This document shows, piece after piece, positions 16,359-26,676 of a stretch of 64,000 nucleotides of DNA. The DNA comes from Bacteroidota bacterium. Its GTDB lineage: Bacteria; Bacteroidota; Bacteroidia; Chitinophagales; LD1. The DNA lies in contig CANJLD010000001.1 of the NCBI GenBank assembly GCA_947475165.1, positions 248,001 to 312,000 of the forward strand, read 5' to 3'. The translations under genes were made by a program, and so were the position numbers. The notes beneath the pieces are model-generated. The model was given only the letters and a program-made list of their open reading frames with translations, had not been told where the DNA came from and ran no database searches. Position 1 is the stretch's first letter. Every line of letters begins with the position of its first letter.

Positions 16359-19205
16359 TTAATTGCTCTTTACAAATCTCTTTGTAATGGTCTGCTTACC
16401 GCTGTTCAGGGTAAACATATAAACACCGTTTGCAAATGAAGAAACATCCAGTTGCCATGAACTGTTAGTGTTCAAATGAACATTTTGCGCAAGCAGTGTT
16501 TCTCCCAATATATTCTGAACAGAAATTTTGCCATCGCTGTTTGTTTGAAGGGAATTGATTTGCACGTTCAGTAAATTATTGGTTGGGTTAGGTTGCAGAG
16601 AAATATTGTTTGATAATTCTGTTTCGTCAATTCCCGAAGTGCAACCAGTAGTCAACACATTGACCGTTACCGGCACGCGTTCTGACACACAAGGGGCTTG
16701 CTGCAATTGCCAATTGTAGAAGAAATAGAACCTTCCTAAGTCAGGAACATCGTTAGAAGTAATGACCAAACTGCTATCATTTGAATAATACGGATAAGAA
16801 GCACCGGAACTGTTACGATACAAATCTTTAGTGCCGCCCCAAATACCAAGGCGTAAACCATTTTGAACCGGAAGGTCGTAATTGAGTGTAAGTGTTTGAA
16901 CGCCTGATGTAAGATTATATACACCAGTTGATAATACATTATCGCTTGCATCGCGCAAGCTGATAGTACGGTTACCGGCAGCACCTGCATCAACTAATAT
17001 AGAAACTAATTTCTGTGGTTTCGAATTATTGAACACTGTATAGTGGTCGTAAGAGTTATATCCACCTGCTCCAAAATTTTGTGTGGCTGGTGCTGCATTA
17101 CCTGCAAGGCCGGGAATAATATTCTCTGCATAGTAAGTTGCGTTCTGAGTAAGCGAAGGCGTGCTGAAAGGATTACCGTTATGCAATAAATTTCCACCTG
17201 TTGATGCATCATACCAGTTAATGTTACCTGTGCCGGTTGCATTTATTGTAGTAGCGGTTCCTACACAAATTGTAGCATCCGTTGCAACAGGGCGGTTATC
17301 CTCTATGTGAATCAATTGTGTTTTTGTAACAGAATCGGCACCGCAATCAGGACTCCACGACATTAGTTGAACTGAAAAATCGCCATAAGTAGTATACGTA
17401 TGTGATGGATTTTGTTGATTGCTTGTGGTGCCATCGCCAAAGTTCCATACATAGTAAATAGCATTTGTGCTGGCATCGGTGAAAGAAACCGCTGCCGGAA
17501 CGGAGCAAGCTTCTGTAACCGGTGCTTTAAAATCGGAAACCACGGCAGGATTAAATTCTGCACCTACACCTACTGCATACCAAGCATTAGCTGTGGTAAT
17601 TACTTCGGGTGAACAAGCTCCATATAAATCCTGCGCGGCAATTACAGAATATGTGCGCGCATCGGCATACTCAGAACTTGGTGTTAAATAAACAGTTAAG
17701 TTGCGATACGTTATTGCTTGAGCTTTCTCAAGTGTAATCCCGGGCACGCTGTAAACATCTCCATTATCGTTAGTTCCATTTTCACCTTGCGCAACAATAT
17801 AAAACCAGTGATTTTGCACTCCGCTGTTGGTATGCACTCCACCGTCATCTGAAGTGCCGGTGTACCAATACTGACCCAAATAAGTATCCGGCTGACCGTA
17901 TGTTTTAGGTGTGCGCATAGAGCGGAAAGGATTTCCGTTATCGTTACCAATATTATAGATTTCATTGAGTTGGGCAGTGGTACCAGAAGGCAATTGCTTT
18001 ACTGATTGACGAATAGCAGCACCCATACAGTCGCTGAAAGACTCATTCAAAGCACCGCTCTCATCCTGGTAATTTAAATCTGCTGTATATTGAGTTAGAC
18101 CATGCGTAATTTCATGTCCTCCAATATCGAGTGTAGTGTAAGGCGTAGTTCCATTGGAACCATCACCATAATACATTGCGCCACCGTCCCAGAATGCATT
18201 GTTCAAGTCCACATCATAGTGCACATAGGCGGCAAGCAGTAATCCGTTGTCGTCTAAACTATTGCGATTAAAATTAACCTTGTAAAAATCATAAGTCATT
18301 TCGCTGGCAAAATGTGCATCGGTAGCGTATTCATCTTTTGCCGCGTTTACATTATTCCAAACTTTTGTTGTATTCGTAAAATCAGTATTGGGAGGATTGG
18401 TAGAAGTCTGCGCGTTATATGTTCTTATTCCGTTACCACGGCCTATTTCGCGCAAACGGTAACTAGTGCTGCTGAGACTATCTGTAGTAATAGTTTCTAC
18501 TCCGCTGTATTGTGTAGTTGCGGTAGCCGGAACATCAGAATGTTCAATACGGTTTTTGGCATAAATTACCTGACCGGTTACCGCATCAACAAAAACATAG
18601 TTTCTTGACAATGGCTTAACCGCATAAACATCCATTTTATAAGCCAAACGAAAACTGTTTGAACTCAATTTGTTCTTCTCTCCTACGTAAACTAACTCCG
18701 GTTGAGGATAATAAGTGGCGTTCGGATTGCCTGTATTTTCTTTCAGTGCTTCTTCTGCAGAAGAAGATTGCCATTTGTATTCATGTGCATTTACATAATT
18801 AAGTGCGGCATTAAAAGCTGATGTTTTATTGATAGCGGGTAAAGCTGGAGCCGAAAGGTGGTCGAGCAAATCACCATTTATACTTTGTATAATTCCGTTT
18901 TGAGTATGCACAATATACATAGTGCCTTCTACCGGAATATTATTGACTGTTTGCTGATAACGGTAATGCACCATACCAAGTTGGTCTCTTTCGGTAGAAA
19001 GCAATTTAAAACCGTTACCGGAAGGAAGTGAATAGTGCTGATTCATCCACAAACCAAATTCGTCAACCGGAATAGTTTCGTTTTTTGAAAAGCGCATGAA
19101 TTGCGGAATAGAGGAATACTTGCCAGGGAGTGTTTGTGCGGTAATAAACTGCACCAACAACAACATAACAAGCACAGAAACAAATCTTGAAAAACTCTTT
19201 AGCAT
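16359..19205 (-). CDS. Secreted M4 thermolysin-like metalloprotease with PKD domain and T9SS sorting domain
   Basis: A 948-residue precursor. Order: signal peptide (about 1-23), FTP/PepSY-type propeptide (about 35-230), M4 catalytic domain with zinc motif HEITH at 364-368 and the third ligand Glu388 in GALNESFSD, the DGGVHTNSGVQNHWFY active-site helix, then a PKD domain (YVWNFGDGTTSNQQNPSHTY), another beta-rich segment, and a T9SS type A domain (ISLQPNPTNNLLNVQI to ITKRFVKSN). It should be exported, self-processed and surface-bound or released as a broad-specificity protease. It is the first gene of the minus-strand run ending at 13108. The coupling of a protease to lipid and nucleotide enzymes is probably not functional. 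Confidence 0.95.
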   Translation of the reverse strand: MLKSFSRFVSVLVMLLLVQFITAQTLPGKYSSIPQFMRFSKNETIPVDEFGLWMNQHYSLPSGNGFKLLSTERDQLGMVHYRYQQTVNNIPVEGTMYIVHTQNGIIQSINGDLLDHLSAPALPAINKTSAFNAALNYVNAHEYKWQSSSAEEALKENTGNPNATYYPQPELVYVGEKNKLSSNSFRLAYKMDVYAVKPLSRNYVFVDAVTGQVIYAKNRIEHSDVPATATTQYSGVETITTDSLSSTSYRLREIGRGNGIRTYNAQTSTNPPNTDFTNTTKVWNNVNAAKDEYATDAHFASEMTYDFYKVNFNRNSLDDNGLLLAAYVHYDVDLNNAFWDGGAMYYGDGSNGTTPYTTLDIGGHEITHGLTQYTADLNYQDESGALNESFSDCMGAAIRQSVKQLPSGTTAQLNEIYNIGNDNGNPFRSMRTPKTYGQPDTYLGQYWYTGTSDDGGVHTNSGVQNHWFYIVAQGENGTNDNGDVYSVPGITLEKAQAITYRNLTVYLTPSSEYADARTYSVIAAQDLYGACSPEVITTANAWYAVGVGAEFNPAVVSDFKAPVTEACSVPAAVSFTDASTNAIYYVWNFGDGTTSNQQNPSHTYTTYGDFSVQLMSWSPDCGADSVTKTQLIHIEDNRPVATDATICVGTATTINATGTGNINWYDASTGGNLLHNGNPFSTPSLTQNATYYAENIIPGLAGNAAPATQNFGAGGYNSYDHYTVFNNSKPQKLVSILVDAGAAGNRTISLRDASDNVLSTGVYNLTSGVQTLTLNYDLPVQNGLRLGIWGGTKDLYRNSSGASYPYYSNDSSLVITSNDVPDLGRFYFFYNWQLQQAPCVSERVPVTVNVLTTGCTSGIDETELSNNISLQPNPTNNLLNVQINSLQTNSDGKISVQNILGETLLAQNVHLNTNSSWQLDVSSFANGVYMFTLNSGKQTITKRFVKSN

Positions 19206-19397
19206 AACTTCTTCGTTGTTTTATGAAGTGTGAAAGTAGGCATTTACTACCATAAAGTTATTGAAGGTATACACACTTATATGAGGCAAGGAATAAGAAG
19301 CAAGTGGCTTAGTAAAAGTATGCCTAAACATAGTGCGCTTTGTTTTTTCGCTGCCCAAACCCGAAACTCTTTAGCTAACCTTGGCGTATAATTAAGC

Positions 19398-19586
19398 ATG
19401 ATAAGTTTTGCTGACATATTGAAAGAAACCAACCAGGTAATGCAAATGCATACTGAGTTTTCTGCTACCCTTTTGACTAATACGCAACCCAAACAAAACG
19501 CACCTTGCATAAGCATTCCTGCTGTAGAAACTACGCAAGGCGAACAAAAGGCTCCGGTTGCAAAGCCAAATGGTGTTACCCGATAA
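19398..19586 (+). CDS. Possible small protein of 62 residues, unknown
   Basis: The 459-base gap between two minus-strand genes holds this plus-strand frame (MISFADILKETNQVMQMHTE...). It has no signal peptide; the first half could be helical and the C-terminal half is Pro/Gln/Lys-rich. Support comes from position: a strong bidirectional terminator follows 23 bases after the stop, as expected for a plus-strand unit. No recognised family, and no clear promoter. It could equally be chance. Confidence 0.4.
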   Translation: MISFADILKETNQVMQMHTEFSATLLTNTQPKQNAPCISIPAVETTQGEQKAPVAKPNGVTR

Positions 19587-19608
19587 ACAAAGACTATAAA
19601 CTAACTAT

Positions 19609-19646
19609 AACAAAAAAGTCCTGCATAATAGCGGGACTTTTTTGTT
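19609..19646. terminator. Bidirectional rho-independent terminator
   Basis: A 13-bp perfect stem (AACAAAAAAGTCC / GGACTTTTTTGTT) extended by three further pairs around the loop ATAATA, with T runs on both strands. It lies 19 bases beyond the stop of the DUF255 gene on the minus strand and 23 bases beyond the small plus-strand frame. Confidence 0.85.
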
Positions 19647-19664
19647 TACGGGCGCACTTAAATA

Positions 19665-21725
19665 TCAGCGCATTTGCTTCATAGCATCTTCCACTGTTCT
19701 TACAGGCAACCCGCAGGTTTTATTCCGGCAAACGTAAATGAGAGTTTCCTCGTTAGGGTTTTTATCTTCAAGTAAAGGCAAGGAAGATTTACCACCTGTG
19801 CCGACAAAAATGCAATTGGGCAAAAACTGTTTGTCGAACTGTTGTTTCAACTCAAAAGCCTTCTCTCCCACTATTGCCACTTCGTAAGGTTCATCTGTAA
19901 ACCAATCTAGCATAATAGCCCAGTTACCATAATACGAAGGGTAGCCGACAATATTATCCTGCATGTTTTGCAAAGCGCGTTTACTCTTTTCGTAATAATC
20001 TTTGTTATTGTAAATCTCAGCAAGAACAAAAAGCACTTTAGCCATAGAGGAATTAGAAGCGGGAATTACATTATCGCTCATCTCGGTCTTGCGCGCAATC
20101 AACGGTTCATCGCTTATACTGGTATAGAAAAACATACCTGTGTTTACATTGTAGAAATGCTGAATAACATGGTCGGTGATGTTTTTAGAAAGCGTAAGCC
20201 ATTGTTCATCGAAAGTAATGTCATACAAAGCGAGAAACGCTTCGCAGGTAAAACTGTAATCATCAAGAAAGCCGTTGATGGTAATGCGACCGTTTTTATA
20301 ATTGCGTTTAATGCTGTAGTCGGGTTGCAACATTTTGGTTTTAAGGAACTCTGCGCACTTTAAAGCGCGGTCTAAAAATTTCTTCTCACCAAAAGTTTTG
20401 TACGCATCACAATATCCTTTCAGCATTAGAGCATTCCAAGAGGTCAGCACTTTATCATCTAATGAAGGACGTATGCGTGTAGCACGTTCTGTCAACAGTT
20501 TTGCTTTCCATACATCTAATTTGGAATTTGGAATTTGAAATTTGGAATTGCGTGTGAGGTTATTTTTTTCTTCAAAGTTGCCATATTCAGTTACCTCATA
20601 AATTTTACAGAACTCATCGAAATCATTACCTATAAGTTTTTTCAACTCTTCATAAGTCCAAACATAAAACTTTCCTTCTTCGCCTTCGCTATCAGCGTCA
20701 AGGGCAGAATAAAAACCACCTGCTTCATCACTCAATTCTCTTTCTACAAAGTTCAGCGTTTCATAAACAGTTTCTTTATAACGTTCGTTCTTAGTTATTT
20801 GATAGGCTTCGGAATAAAGCGAAACAAGCTGCGCATTATCATACAACATTTTTTCAAAGTGCGGAATCTCCCAACTGTCATCTACGCTGTATCGCGCAAA
20901 GCCTCCGCCCATTTGGTCGTAGATGCCACCGTTCATCATATTGTCAAGTGTAACAGTTACTGCTTGCAACGCTTTATTATTGCCGGTATAAAAATAGCTG
21001 CGCAACATATACTGCATATTCACCGGCATCGGAAACTTGGGTGCTCCTCTCCTTCCACCTTTCTCATAATCCCAAACTGTATCAAACTTTGCGAATACTG
21101 CATCTCTGTTAAATTCAGCATTCAGAATTCTTCCTTCAGCATTCGCAATCGTATCCATTTGCTTTATGCCCTTCGTAATTTCAGTAGCACGTTCTAATGC
21201 TTCTTCGCGGTGGTTCTGCCAGTAATCGGTAAAGTAATTCAGCACCTGCTTCCAGTTCTCTTTCGGAAAATATGTTCCGGCATACACCGGTCTGCCATCG
21301 GGCAGAGCAATAGCGTTTAAAGGCCAGCCGCCTCTGCCGGTAATTAACTGCACGGCATCCATGTATATCTGGTCAACATCCGGTCGTTCTTCGCGGTCTA
21401 CTTTAATGCAGATGAAATGCTCATTCATCAGCTTCGCCACACCGGTATCTTCAAAGCTTTCGTGTTCCATTACATGGCACCAGTGGCAGGCGGAGTAGCC
21501 TATGGAGATAATCACAAGTTTGTTTTCTTCTTTAGCCTTCTTCCAGCTTTCCTCATTCCACGCACACCAGTTAACCGGGTTATGCGCGTGTTGCAAAAGG
21601 TAAGGACTGGTTTCGTTAATCAGTTCGTTTGTAAAAGCATGTTCCATAGCAGTGCGCGAATTACAGGAATAAAGATGAATCAACATCCATAACAACAAAA
21701 CAAAATTCAATATTCTATTCATCAA
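19665..21725 (-). CDS. DUF255 thioredoxin-domain protein (YyaL / SPATA20-like), predicted lipoprotein
   Basis: A 686-residue protein. The leader ends LYSC (lipobox), so it is probably a lipoprotein. The thioredoxin-like domain (about residues 30-190) shows [36 protein letters not shown] with the CxxC pair, and [20 protein letters not shown]. The rest is an (alpha/alpha)6 six-hairpin domain with [20 protein letters not shown]. Such proteins are ascribed to protein or sugar metabolism, but the reaction is not established. Oddity: two stretches of 7-nt repeats lie inside the gene (20518-20545 and 21112-21146), encoding [11 protein letters not shown] and [12 protein letters not shown], apparently inserted in loops without breaking the frame. 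Confidence 0.9.
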   Translation of the reverse strand: MMNRILNFVLLLWMLIHLYSCNSRTAMEHAFTNELINETSPYLLQHAHNPVNWCAWNEESWKKAKEENKLVIISIGYSACHWCHVMEHESFEDTGVAKLMNEHFICIKVDREERPDVDQIYMDAVQLITGRGGWPLNAIALPDGRPVYAGTYFPKENWKQVLNYFTDYWQNHREEALERATEITKGIKQMDTIANAEGRILNAEFNRDAVFAKFDTVWDYEKGGRRGAPKFPMPVNMQYMLRSYFYTGNNKALQAVTVTLDNMMNGGIYDQMGGGFARYSVDDSWEIPHFEKMLYDNAQLVSLYSEAYQITKNERYKETVYETLNFVERELSDEAGGFYSALDADSEGEEGKFYVWTYEELKKLIGNDFDEFCKIYEVTEYGNFEEKNNLTRNSKFQIPNSKLDVWKAKLLTERATRIRPSLDDKVLTSWNALMLKGYCDAYKTFGEKKFLDRALKCAEFLKTKMLQPDYSIKRNYKNGRITINGFLDDYSFTCEAFLALYDITFDEQWLTLSKNITDHVIQHFYNVNTGMFFYTSISDEPLIARKTEMSDNVIPASNSSMAKVLFVLAEIYNNKDYYEKSKRALQNMQDNIVGYPSYYGNWAIMLDWFTDEPYEVAIVGEKAFELKQQFDKQFLPNCIFVGTGGKSSLPLLEDKNPNEETLIYVCRNKTCGLPVRTVEDAMKQMR
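20518..20545. repeat. Four tandem 7-nt repeats inside the DUF255 gene
   Basis: AATTTGG is repeated at 20518, 20525, 20532 (AATTTGA) and 20539. On the coding strand it gives [11 protein letters not shown], a low-complexity insertion between the thioredoxin-like and C-terminal parts. The total length of 28 nt is not a multiple of three, so neighbouring bases must keep the frame. Confidence 0.85.
21112..21146. repeat. Five 7-nt repeats (NNTTCNN type) inside the DUF255 gene
   Basis: AATTCAG, CATTCAG, AATTCTT, CCTTCAG and CATTCGC follow each other at 7-nt spacing. On the minus strand they encode [12 protein letters not shown]. The sequence differs from the other heptamer tract in the same gene, but the period is the same. 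Confidence 0.7.
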
Positions 21726-21800
21726 GCAGTAACCACATTAAAACCACGCTAACTAAAGATTATCTTGCACCCATTATAAAAATAAGATACTACGCTATAG

Positions 21801-24308
21801 ATGTTTCTACACCGGCTAAAATTACTCGCTGCTCTTTTATTGTTTTCTCTAAGTTCATGGTCGCAAGCAACGCAAACTTTTAGCGGTAGTACCGGCTTAA
21901 TACCCGATAACCAAACCTGGCAAATGTTTCCGGTTACGGTTTCTAACTTAAATCACAGTCCGCTTGATACTACCTGGGGCTTTGAAAGAATAACCATCAA
22001 TATTACACATACCTGGGATTCAGATTTAGAAGTCTGGCTTCAATCGCCCGATAGCACACAAGTGTTGCTCTTTAGTGGTATAGGAGGGGATGGAGATAAT
22101 TTCAGCAATACTGCTTTCCGCAACAGTTATACTAATCCTATCGCATCCGGTTCTCCGCCTTTTACGGGTGGCTATATAGCCATGGGCGATTTAGGCACAT
22201 TCAACAATGGTCAATCAGGCAACGGAATATGGTATTTGAAAATATACGATTCTTATCCGCAAGACCAAGGCAATCTGGTAGCGTGGTCTGTTCGTTTCAG
22301 CACTAGCCCTTCGGTGCCATATCCGCCTATTTCCAGCAACCTGCCTATCATTAAAATAAACACCGGCAATCAATCTATACCCGATGACCCGAAGATAGCA
22401 GCTGACTTTATGATTGTAGATAACGGTGCGGGAAACAGAAATCATTCTGACGATACCGTTTACTCTTACAAAGGAACAATAGGAATAGAATTGCGCGGCT
22501 CATCTTCTAACTGGAGTTCATCACCTAAAAAATCTTACGGTTTAGAAACATGGGATGCACAGCATAATACTATTGACACTTCGCTGCTTGGCATGCCTGC
22601 TGAAAACGATTGGATTCTCTCGGCAAGCTACTACGACAAAACGCTGATGCGTAACGTACTCTCGTATCACCTCGCCAACCAAAGCGGACATTATGCAGCG
22701 CACACGCGTTATTGCGAGTTGTTTTTAAACGGACAGTATCAGGGTGTTTACATACTGATGGAGAAAATAAAACGCGATGATAACCGCGTAGATATTGCCA
22801 AACTTACTTCTTCCGATACTACCGGTGATGCGTTGACCGGTGGCTACATTATAAAGATTGACAAGTTTACCGGAAGTGGTGGTGAAGGGTTTTACTCGCG
22901 TTATTCTCCTTCTAACCCAACCGGTGACACTATTTACCTGCAATATGAGTATCCAAAGGCAGCCGACCTTCAGCCGCAACAGGCGGCTTATATTCAACAG
23001 TATGTTGACAGTTTTGAAACTGCCCTCTTTGGTCCGAACTTTCAGGACCCGGTGGATGGTTTCAGGAAATACGTTTCAGAAAAATCGCTGATTGATTATA
23101 TGTTCTTAAACGAAATGAGCAAGAATGTTGATGGTTACCGGCTGAGTACTTTCATGTATAAAGATAAACAAAGCAAAGGCGGCAAGCTAAAATTTGGACC
23201 AGCTTGGGATTACGACATTGCCTGGTTTAATGCTGATTATTGTGCGGCTACAAGTGTAAACGGATGGGCTTACGATTTGAATTATGTGTGTCCGGGCAAT
23301 GCAGTACCTGCTTGGTGGGAAAGGCTGCGGCAGGATTCTCTTTTTAATCAACACATTCATTGCCGGTGGCAGTATTTGCGCCAAAATGTTTTCAGTTTCG
23401 ATTCCATCTTTACTTATATCGATTCAACAGCTTCTTACTTAGAGGAAAGTCAGCAGCGCAACTTTACAACCTGGGTTGAGTTGGGTGTTGCCACCTGGCC
23501 GGAGCCTACTCCTCTTCCACAAACTTATGGCGAAGAAATTCAGCGATTGAAAGACTGGATTACCATACGTTTTACCTGGCTAGACTTGCAGTTTGATTCT
23601 TTAGCGCATTACGATGTTGCTGTTACCTTAGGAAACGATACCGCCTTTTGCGGTGGCAATACTCTACAATTATATCCGGGAGAGTATGATACTTATGCGT
23701 GGAGTAGCGGTAATACTTCTGGGGTTACTTACGCTTCGCAAACCGGTAACTACACAGTAACAGTAAGCGATAACTTTCAATGCACCGGAACCGGTGATGT
23801 AAATATCACAGTTCATCCGCTGCCCGATGCTACTATTCAGATTGTTCAACAGTTAGATACCCTCGTTCAGTTTGCTGCAACAGATACTACTGGCACTACT
23901 TCTGTTTGGTATTTCGGTAATGGAGACAGCAGCTTTGTTATTAACCCATTCTATAATTATTTTCCTGACTACGGCACTTTCATAGTTACGCATATAGTAA
24001 CCGATGCTTTCAGCTGTTCTTCTACCGATACCGCAACGGTTACCATTTACAATACAGGAATAAACAACACCGGTGCTGATAATATTCGCGTTTATCCTAA
24101 CCCTGCCAAAGAGCAATTGATGTTAAGTAGCGAAAAACCGATTGATGAAATTTTGATTATGGATGTAATAGGAAACATTATTTTGAAAGAGCAAAGAGCA
24201 ATAAGCAAAAAGCAAACAATACAAATTTCGCAATTCGCATGCGGTGTTTATTTTATACAAGTGAGAACCGGTGACAAAATGGTTACTCTTAAGTTTGTGA
24301 AAGAGTAG
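21801..24308 (+). CDS. Secreted CotH-kinase-domain protein with P-domain, PKD-like domain and T9SS sorting domain
   Basis: An 835-residue precursor. Signal peptide to about residue 23 (ending SSWSQA); a proprotein-convertase P-domain-like segment about 25-170 (NITHTWDSDLEVWLQSP, GIWYLKIYDSYPQDQG); a CotH domain about 190-570 with GIELRGSSSNWSSSPKKSYG, YELFLNGQYQGVYILMEKIK (split here) and FGPAWDYDIAWFNADY; beta-sandwich/PKD repeats; and a T9SS type A domain (VYPNPAKEQLMLSS to VTLKFVKE). CotH proteins are atypical kinases of spore coat or other exported proteins; the secreted form in Bacteroidota is of unknown target. A 7-nt repeat tract lies inside the sorting domain (24188-24215). Confidence 0.9.
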   Translation: MFLHRLKLLAALLLFSLSSWSQATQTFSGSTGLIPDNQTWQMFPVTVSNLNHSPLDTTWGFERITINITHTWDSDLEVWLQSPDSTQVLLFSGIGGDGDNFSNTAFRNSYTNPIASGSPPFTGGYIAMGDLGTFNNGQSGNGIWYLKIYDSYPQDQGNLVAWSVRFSTSPSVPYPPISSNLPIIKINTGNQSIPDDPKIAADFMIVDNGAGNRNHSDDTVYSYKGTIGIELRGSSSNWSSSPKKSYGLETWDAQHNTIDTSLLGMPAENDWILSASYYDKTLMRNVLSYHLANQSGHYAAHTRYCELFLNGQYQGVYILMEKIKRDDNRVDIAKLTSSDTTGDALTGGYIIKIDKFTGSGGEGFYSRYSPSNPTGDTIYLQYEYPKAADLQPQQAAYIQQYVDSFETALFGPNFQDPVDGFRKYVSEKSLIDYMFLNEMSKNVDGYRLSTFMYKDKQSKGGKLKFGPAWDYDIAWFNADYCAATSVNGWAYDLNYVCPGNAVPAWWERLRQDSLFNQHIHCRWQYLRQNVFSFDSIFTYIDSTASYLEESQQRNFTTWVELGVATWPEPTPLPQTYGEEIQRLKDWITIRFTWLDLQFDSLAHYDVAVTLGNDTAFCGGNTLQLYPGEYDTYAWSSGNTSGVTYASQTGNYTVTVSDNFQCTGTGDVNITVHPLPDATIQIVQQLDTLVQFAATDTTGTTSVWYFGNGDSSFVINPFYNYFPDYGTFIVTHIVTDAFSCSSTDTATVTIYNTGINNTGADNIRVYPNPAKEQLMLSSEKPIDEILIMDVIGNIILKEQRAISKKQTIQISQFACGVYFIQVRTGDKMVTLKFVKE
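24188..24215. repeat. Four 7-nt repeats inside the sorting domain of the CotH gene
   Basis: AGAGCAA, AGAGCAA, TAAGCAA and AAAGCAA run in tandem at 24188, 24195, 24202 and 24209, encoding KEQRAISKKQ in a loop of the T9SS domain. The words match the intergenic heptamer arrays at 26677-26732 and 27059-27121. Confidence 0.8.
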
Positions 24309-24412
24309 GATAGGCTGCCATGCCGAGGAACGAGGCATCTTGTATTTGCACCTTACATTAATTCTCACTTCGCAAAGCCTACGTTCGAAATGACAATGGC
24401 AATGACGGTTTT
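24309..24412. repeat. Degenerate REP/MITE-like dispersed element
   Basis: The gap between the CotH gene and the TonB receptor contains CCGAGGAACGAGGCATCT and ends with CAATGGCAATGACGG. GAGGAACGARGCATCT and GCAATGACGG wording is shared with or resembles the elements at 27682-27735 and 38206-38298. No open frame. Confidence 0.55.
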
Positions 24413-24429
24413 ATTATTTTCACAAAAGG

Positions 24430-26676
24430 ATGAAACATGTTTTACTGGCTTTTGTTTTACTGAATACGCTTGATTCCTATTCTCAAAACCTTACCGGTTC
24501 TGTCAGCGGAACTATAACAGGAGAAGGTGAAGTGTTACCGTTTGCTTCTGTGTTATTGCTCAAAACTTCTAATTCAGTAGTAGCGGATAGTAACGGACAT
24601 TTTGAAATGAATAATGTTGCCGAAGGCAGATACCAAATGCGTATTGGCTATGTAGGTTACGAAAACTTTCAAACAGAAATTGATGTAGTGTTCGGAATCA
24701 ACGTGCTTGTAAAGGCTGAATTGGTTCCCTTAACTTCTAAACTGAAGGAAATAGTAGTAACCGGTACGCTGAAAGAAGTAAGCAAGCTGCAAAGTGTAAC
24801 ACCGGTAGATGTTTATACCAGCGGATATTTTCTGCGCAACCCCTCTCCCACTTTGCACGAAATACTTTCTAATATAAACGGGGTTTTTCCGGATATAGAT
24901 AATGGCGTATCGAATACTACCGATGTGCAGATAAACGGATTGGAAGGCAACTACACTATGTTTTTAATTGACGGAGTGCCTGCCATGAACGCACTGGCAG
25001 GTAATTACGCGCTCAATTCTTTACCGGTGGCAATGATTGACCGGATTGAAATATTGAAAGGTGCATCTTCTACTTTGTATGGTTCGGAAGCCATTGCTGG
25101 TGTTATTAATATTAAAACAAAAAATCCGGCTACTGGTCCGCGCTTTTCGCTGAATACTTATTTCGATTCTAAACTTGCTGCCAATATTGATTTAACGGCT
25201 TGTGCTAAAATGAAGAAAGTGAATGCACTGTTTGCGTTCAGCGGTGCTGCGAGCAATTACCGGTGGGATATTGACGGCAATAAGTTTATTGATTTACCGC
25301 TGACCAACCGCGCTAACTTCTACAACAAATGGAGTTTTGTGCGACCGGAGAACCGGATTGCAAATATCTACGCGCGCTATCTTTTTGAAGACCGGTTTGG
25401 CGGAGAAATGAATCTGGCTTCGAAAGATAGAGGTAGCGATACACTTTATGGCGAGGCTATTACCACGCATCAATGGCAGGCTGGTTTTCAGTATCAGTTT
25501 AAGGCGGCAGATAAATGGCTGTGGCTTGCCGATTATAGTGAGCATAGGCAGAAGGCTTATTATGGCGCAAATTATTTCAAGGGTATTCAACGCACGGGTT
25601 TTGCTCAGCTTACGTGGAATAAAAAAGTGGATGCGCAAAACGAATTGCTGATAGGTGCTTCTTACCGGTTGAATTATTACAGCGATAACACCGGTCTTTC
25701 TGCCGATACAAACACCGGTGGAAGGTTCAATCATATTGGCGGGGTGTTTATGGAAGATGAAATTTCTATTGCGCGGCTGCACAAACTTTTGTTGGGCGTG
25801 CGCTTTGATTACAGCACGCGCAGCGGACCTGTATTTACTCCGCGCGTTTCTTACAAATGGAATTCGAAAGACGAGAACAATGTTGTGCGCCTTGGTGTTG
25901 GCACCGGTTACCGTGTTCCCGATTTAATGAATGAAGGCTTTGGTGCGCTCAACGGTTCGCGGAAGGTGGTGGTAGCAGAAACCCTGAAACCCGAACTTAC
26001 TATTAACGCCAACGCCAATTATACGCGCGTGCAAAAGCTCACCGGTGGTATTCTGAATATTGATGCTTCGGTGTTTTATACTTATTTCTTTAACCGCATT
26101 GAGCCCGATTACAACGAAGACCCTGAATTGATTGTTTACGCTAATAATAAAAACGGTGCTATGGCAAGCGGCTTTAGTATTTATGCTGATTTTACTTTCA
26201 GCTATCCGCTTAAGGTGGGGGTAGGTTTTACGTATACCAACGTGTTTGAAATAGAGATTGACGAAGATGGCGAGAAGGAAAAAGAAGTACCTGCTCACGT
26301 TCCGCCATTGGTGGCTAATTTTTATTTAAGCTATACGTTCCCTGCACCACAACTTTCGCTTGACTGGACAGGCAATTTAGTAAGCCCGATGTTGCTTACT
26401 GCTGTGCCAGATGATTTCCGCCCTACACATTCATCATGGCATACTATTCAGAATATTCAGTTGACTAAAAAGTTCAATAATGGTTTGGAGATTTATCTCG
26501 GTATTAAGAACCTGTTCTACTTTGTGCAGAAGGAACCTATTCTTCGTCCGTTTGACCCGTTTAATAAAAACGTAACGGTGGATAACCCGAACAACTACCG
26601 GTTTGATACTACTTATGGTTTTACTTCTACCGAAGGTATTAAGGGGTTTGTGGGGTTGAGGTATACTTTACAATAA
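24430..26676 (+). CDS. TonB-dependent outer-membrane receptor
   Basis: A 748-residue receptor. Signal peptide to about residue 19; CarboxypepD_reg-like beta domain about 25-100 (GTITGEGEVLPFASVLLLKT); plug about 110-240 (VVTGTLKEVSKLQSVTPVDV, MFLIDGVPAMNALAGNY, IEILKGASSTLYGSEAIAGV); 22-stranded barrel to the C-terminus, ending in an aromatic-rich strand (GFVGLRYTLQ). The plug motifs resemble those of vitamin- or siderophore-type receptors (BtuB/CirA-like) rather than SusC, and no SusD gene is adjacent. The ligand is unknown. Confidence 0.93.
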   Translation: MKHVLLAFVLLNTLDSYSQNLTGSVSGTITGEGEVLPFASVLLLKTSNSVVADSNGHFEMNNVAEGRYQMRIGYVGYENFQTEIDVVFGINVLVKAELVPLTSKLKEIVVTGTLKEVSKLQSVTPVDVYTSGYFLRNPSPTLHEILSNINGVFPDIDNGVSNTTDVQINGLEGNYTMFLIDGVPAMNALAGNYALNSLPVAMIDRIEILKGASSTLYGSEAIAGVINIKTKNPATGPRFSLNTYFDSKLAANIDLTACAKMKKVNALFAFSGAASNYRWDIDGNKFIDLPLTNRANFYNKWSFVRPENRIANIYARYLFEDRFGGEMNLASKDRGSDTLYGEAITTHQWQAGFQYQFKAADKWLWLADYSEHRQKAYYGANYFKGIQRTGFAQLTWNKKVDAQNELLIGASYRLNYYSDNTGLSADTNTGGRFNHIGGVFMEDEISIARLHKLLLGVRFDYSTRSGPVFTPRVSYKWNSKDENNVVRLGVGTGYRVPDLMNEGFGALNGSRKVVVAETLKPELTINANANYTRVQKLTGGILNIDASVFYTYFFNRIEPDYNEDPELIVYANNKNGAMASGFSIYADFTFSYPLKVGVGFTYTNVFEIEIDEDGEKEKEVPAHVPPLVANFYLSYTFPAPQLSLDWTGNLVSPMLLTAVPDDFRPTHSSWHTIQNIQLTKKFNNGLEIYLGIKNLFYFVQKEPILRPFDPFNKNVTVDNPNNYRFDTTYGFTSTEGIKGFVGLRYTLQ

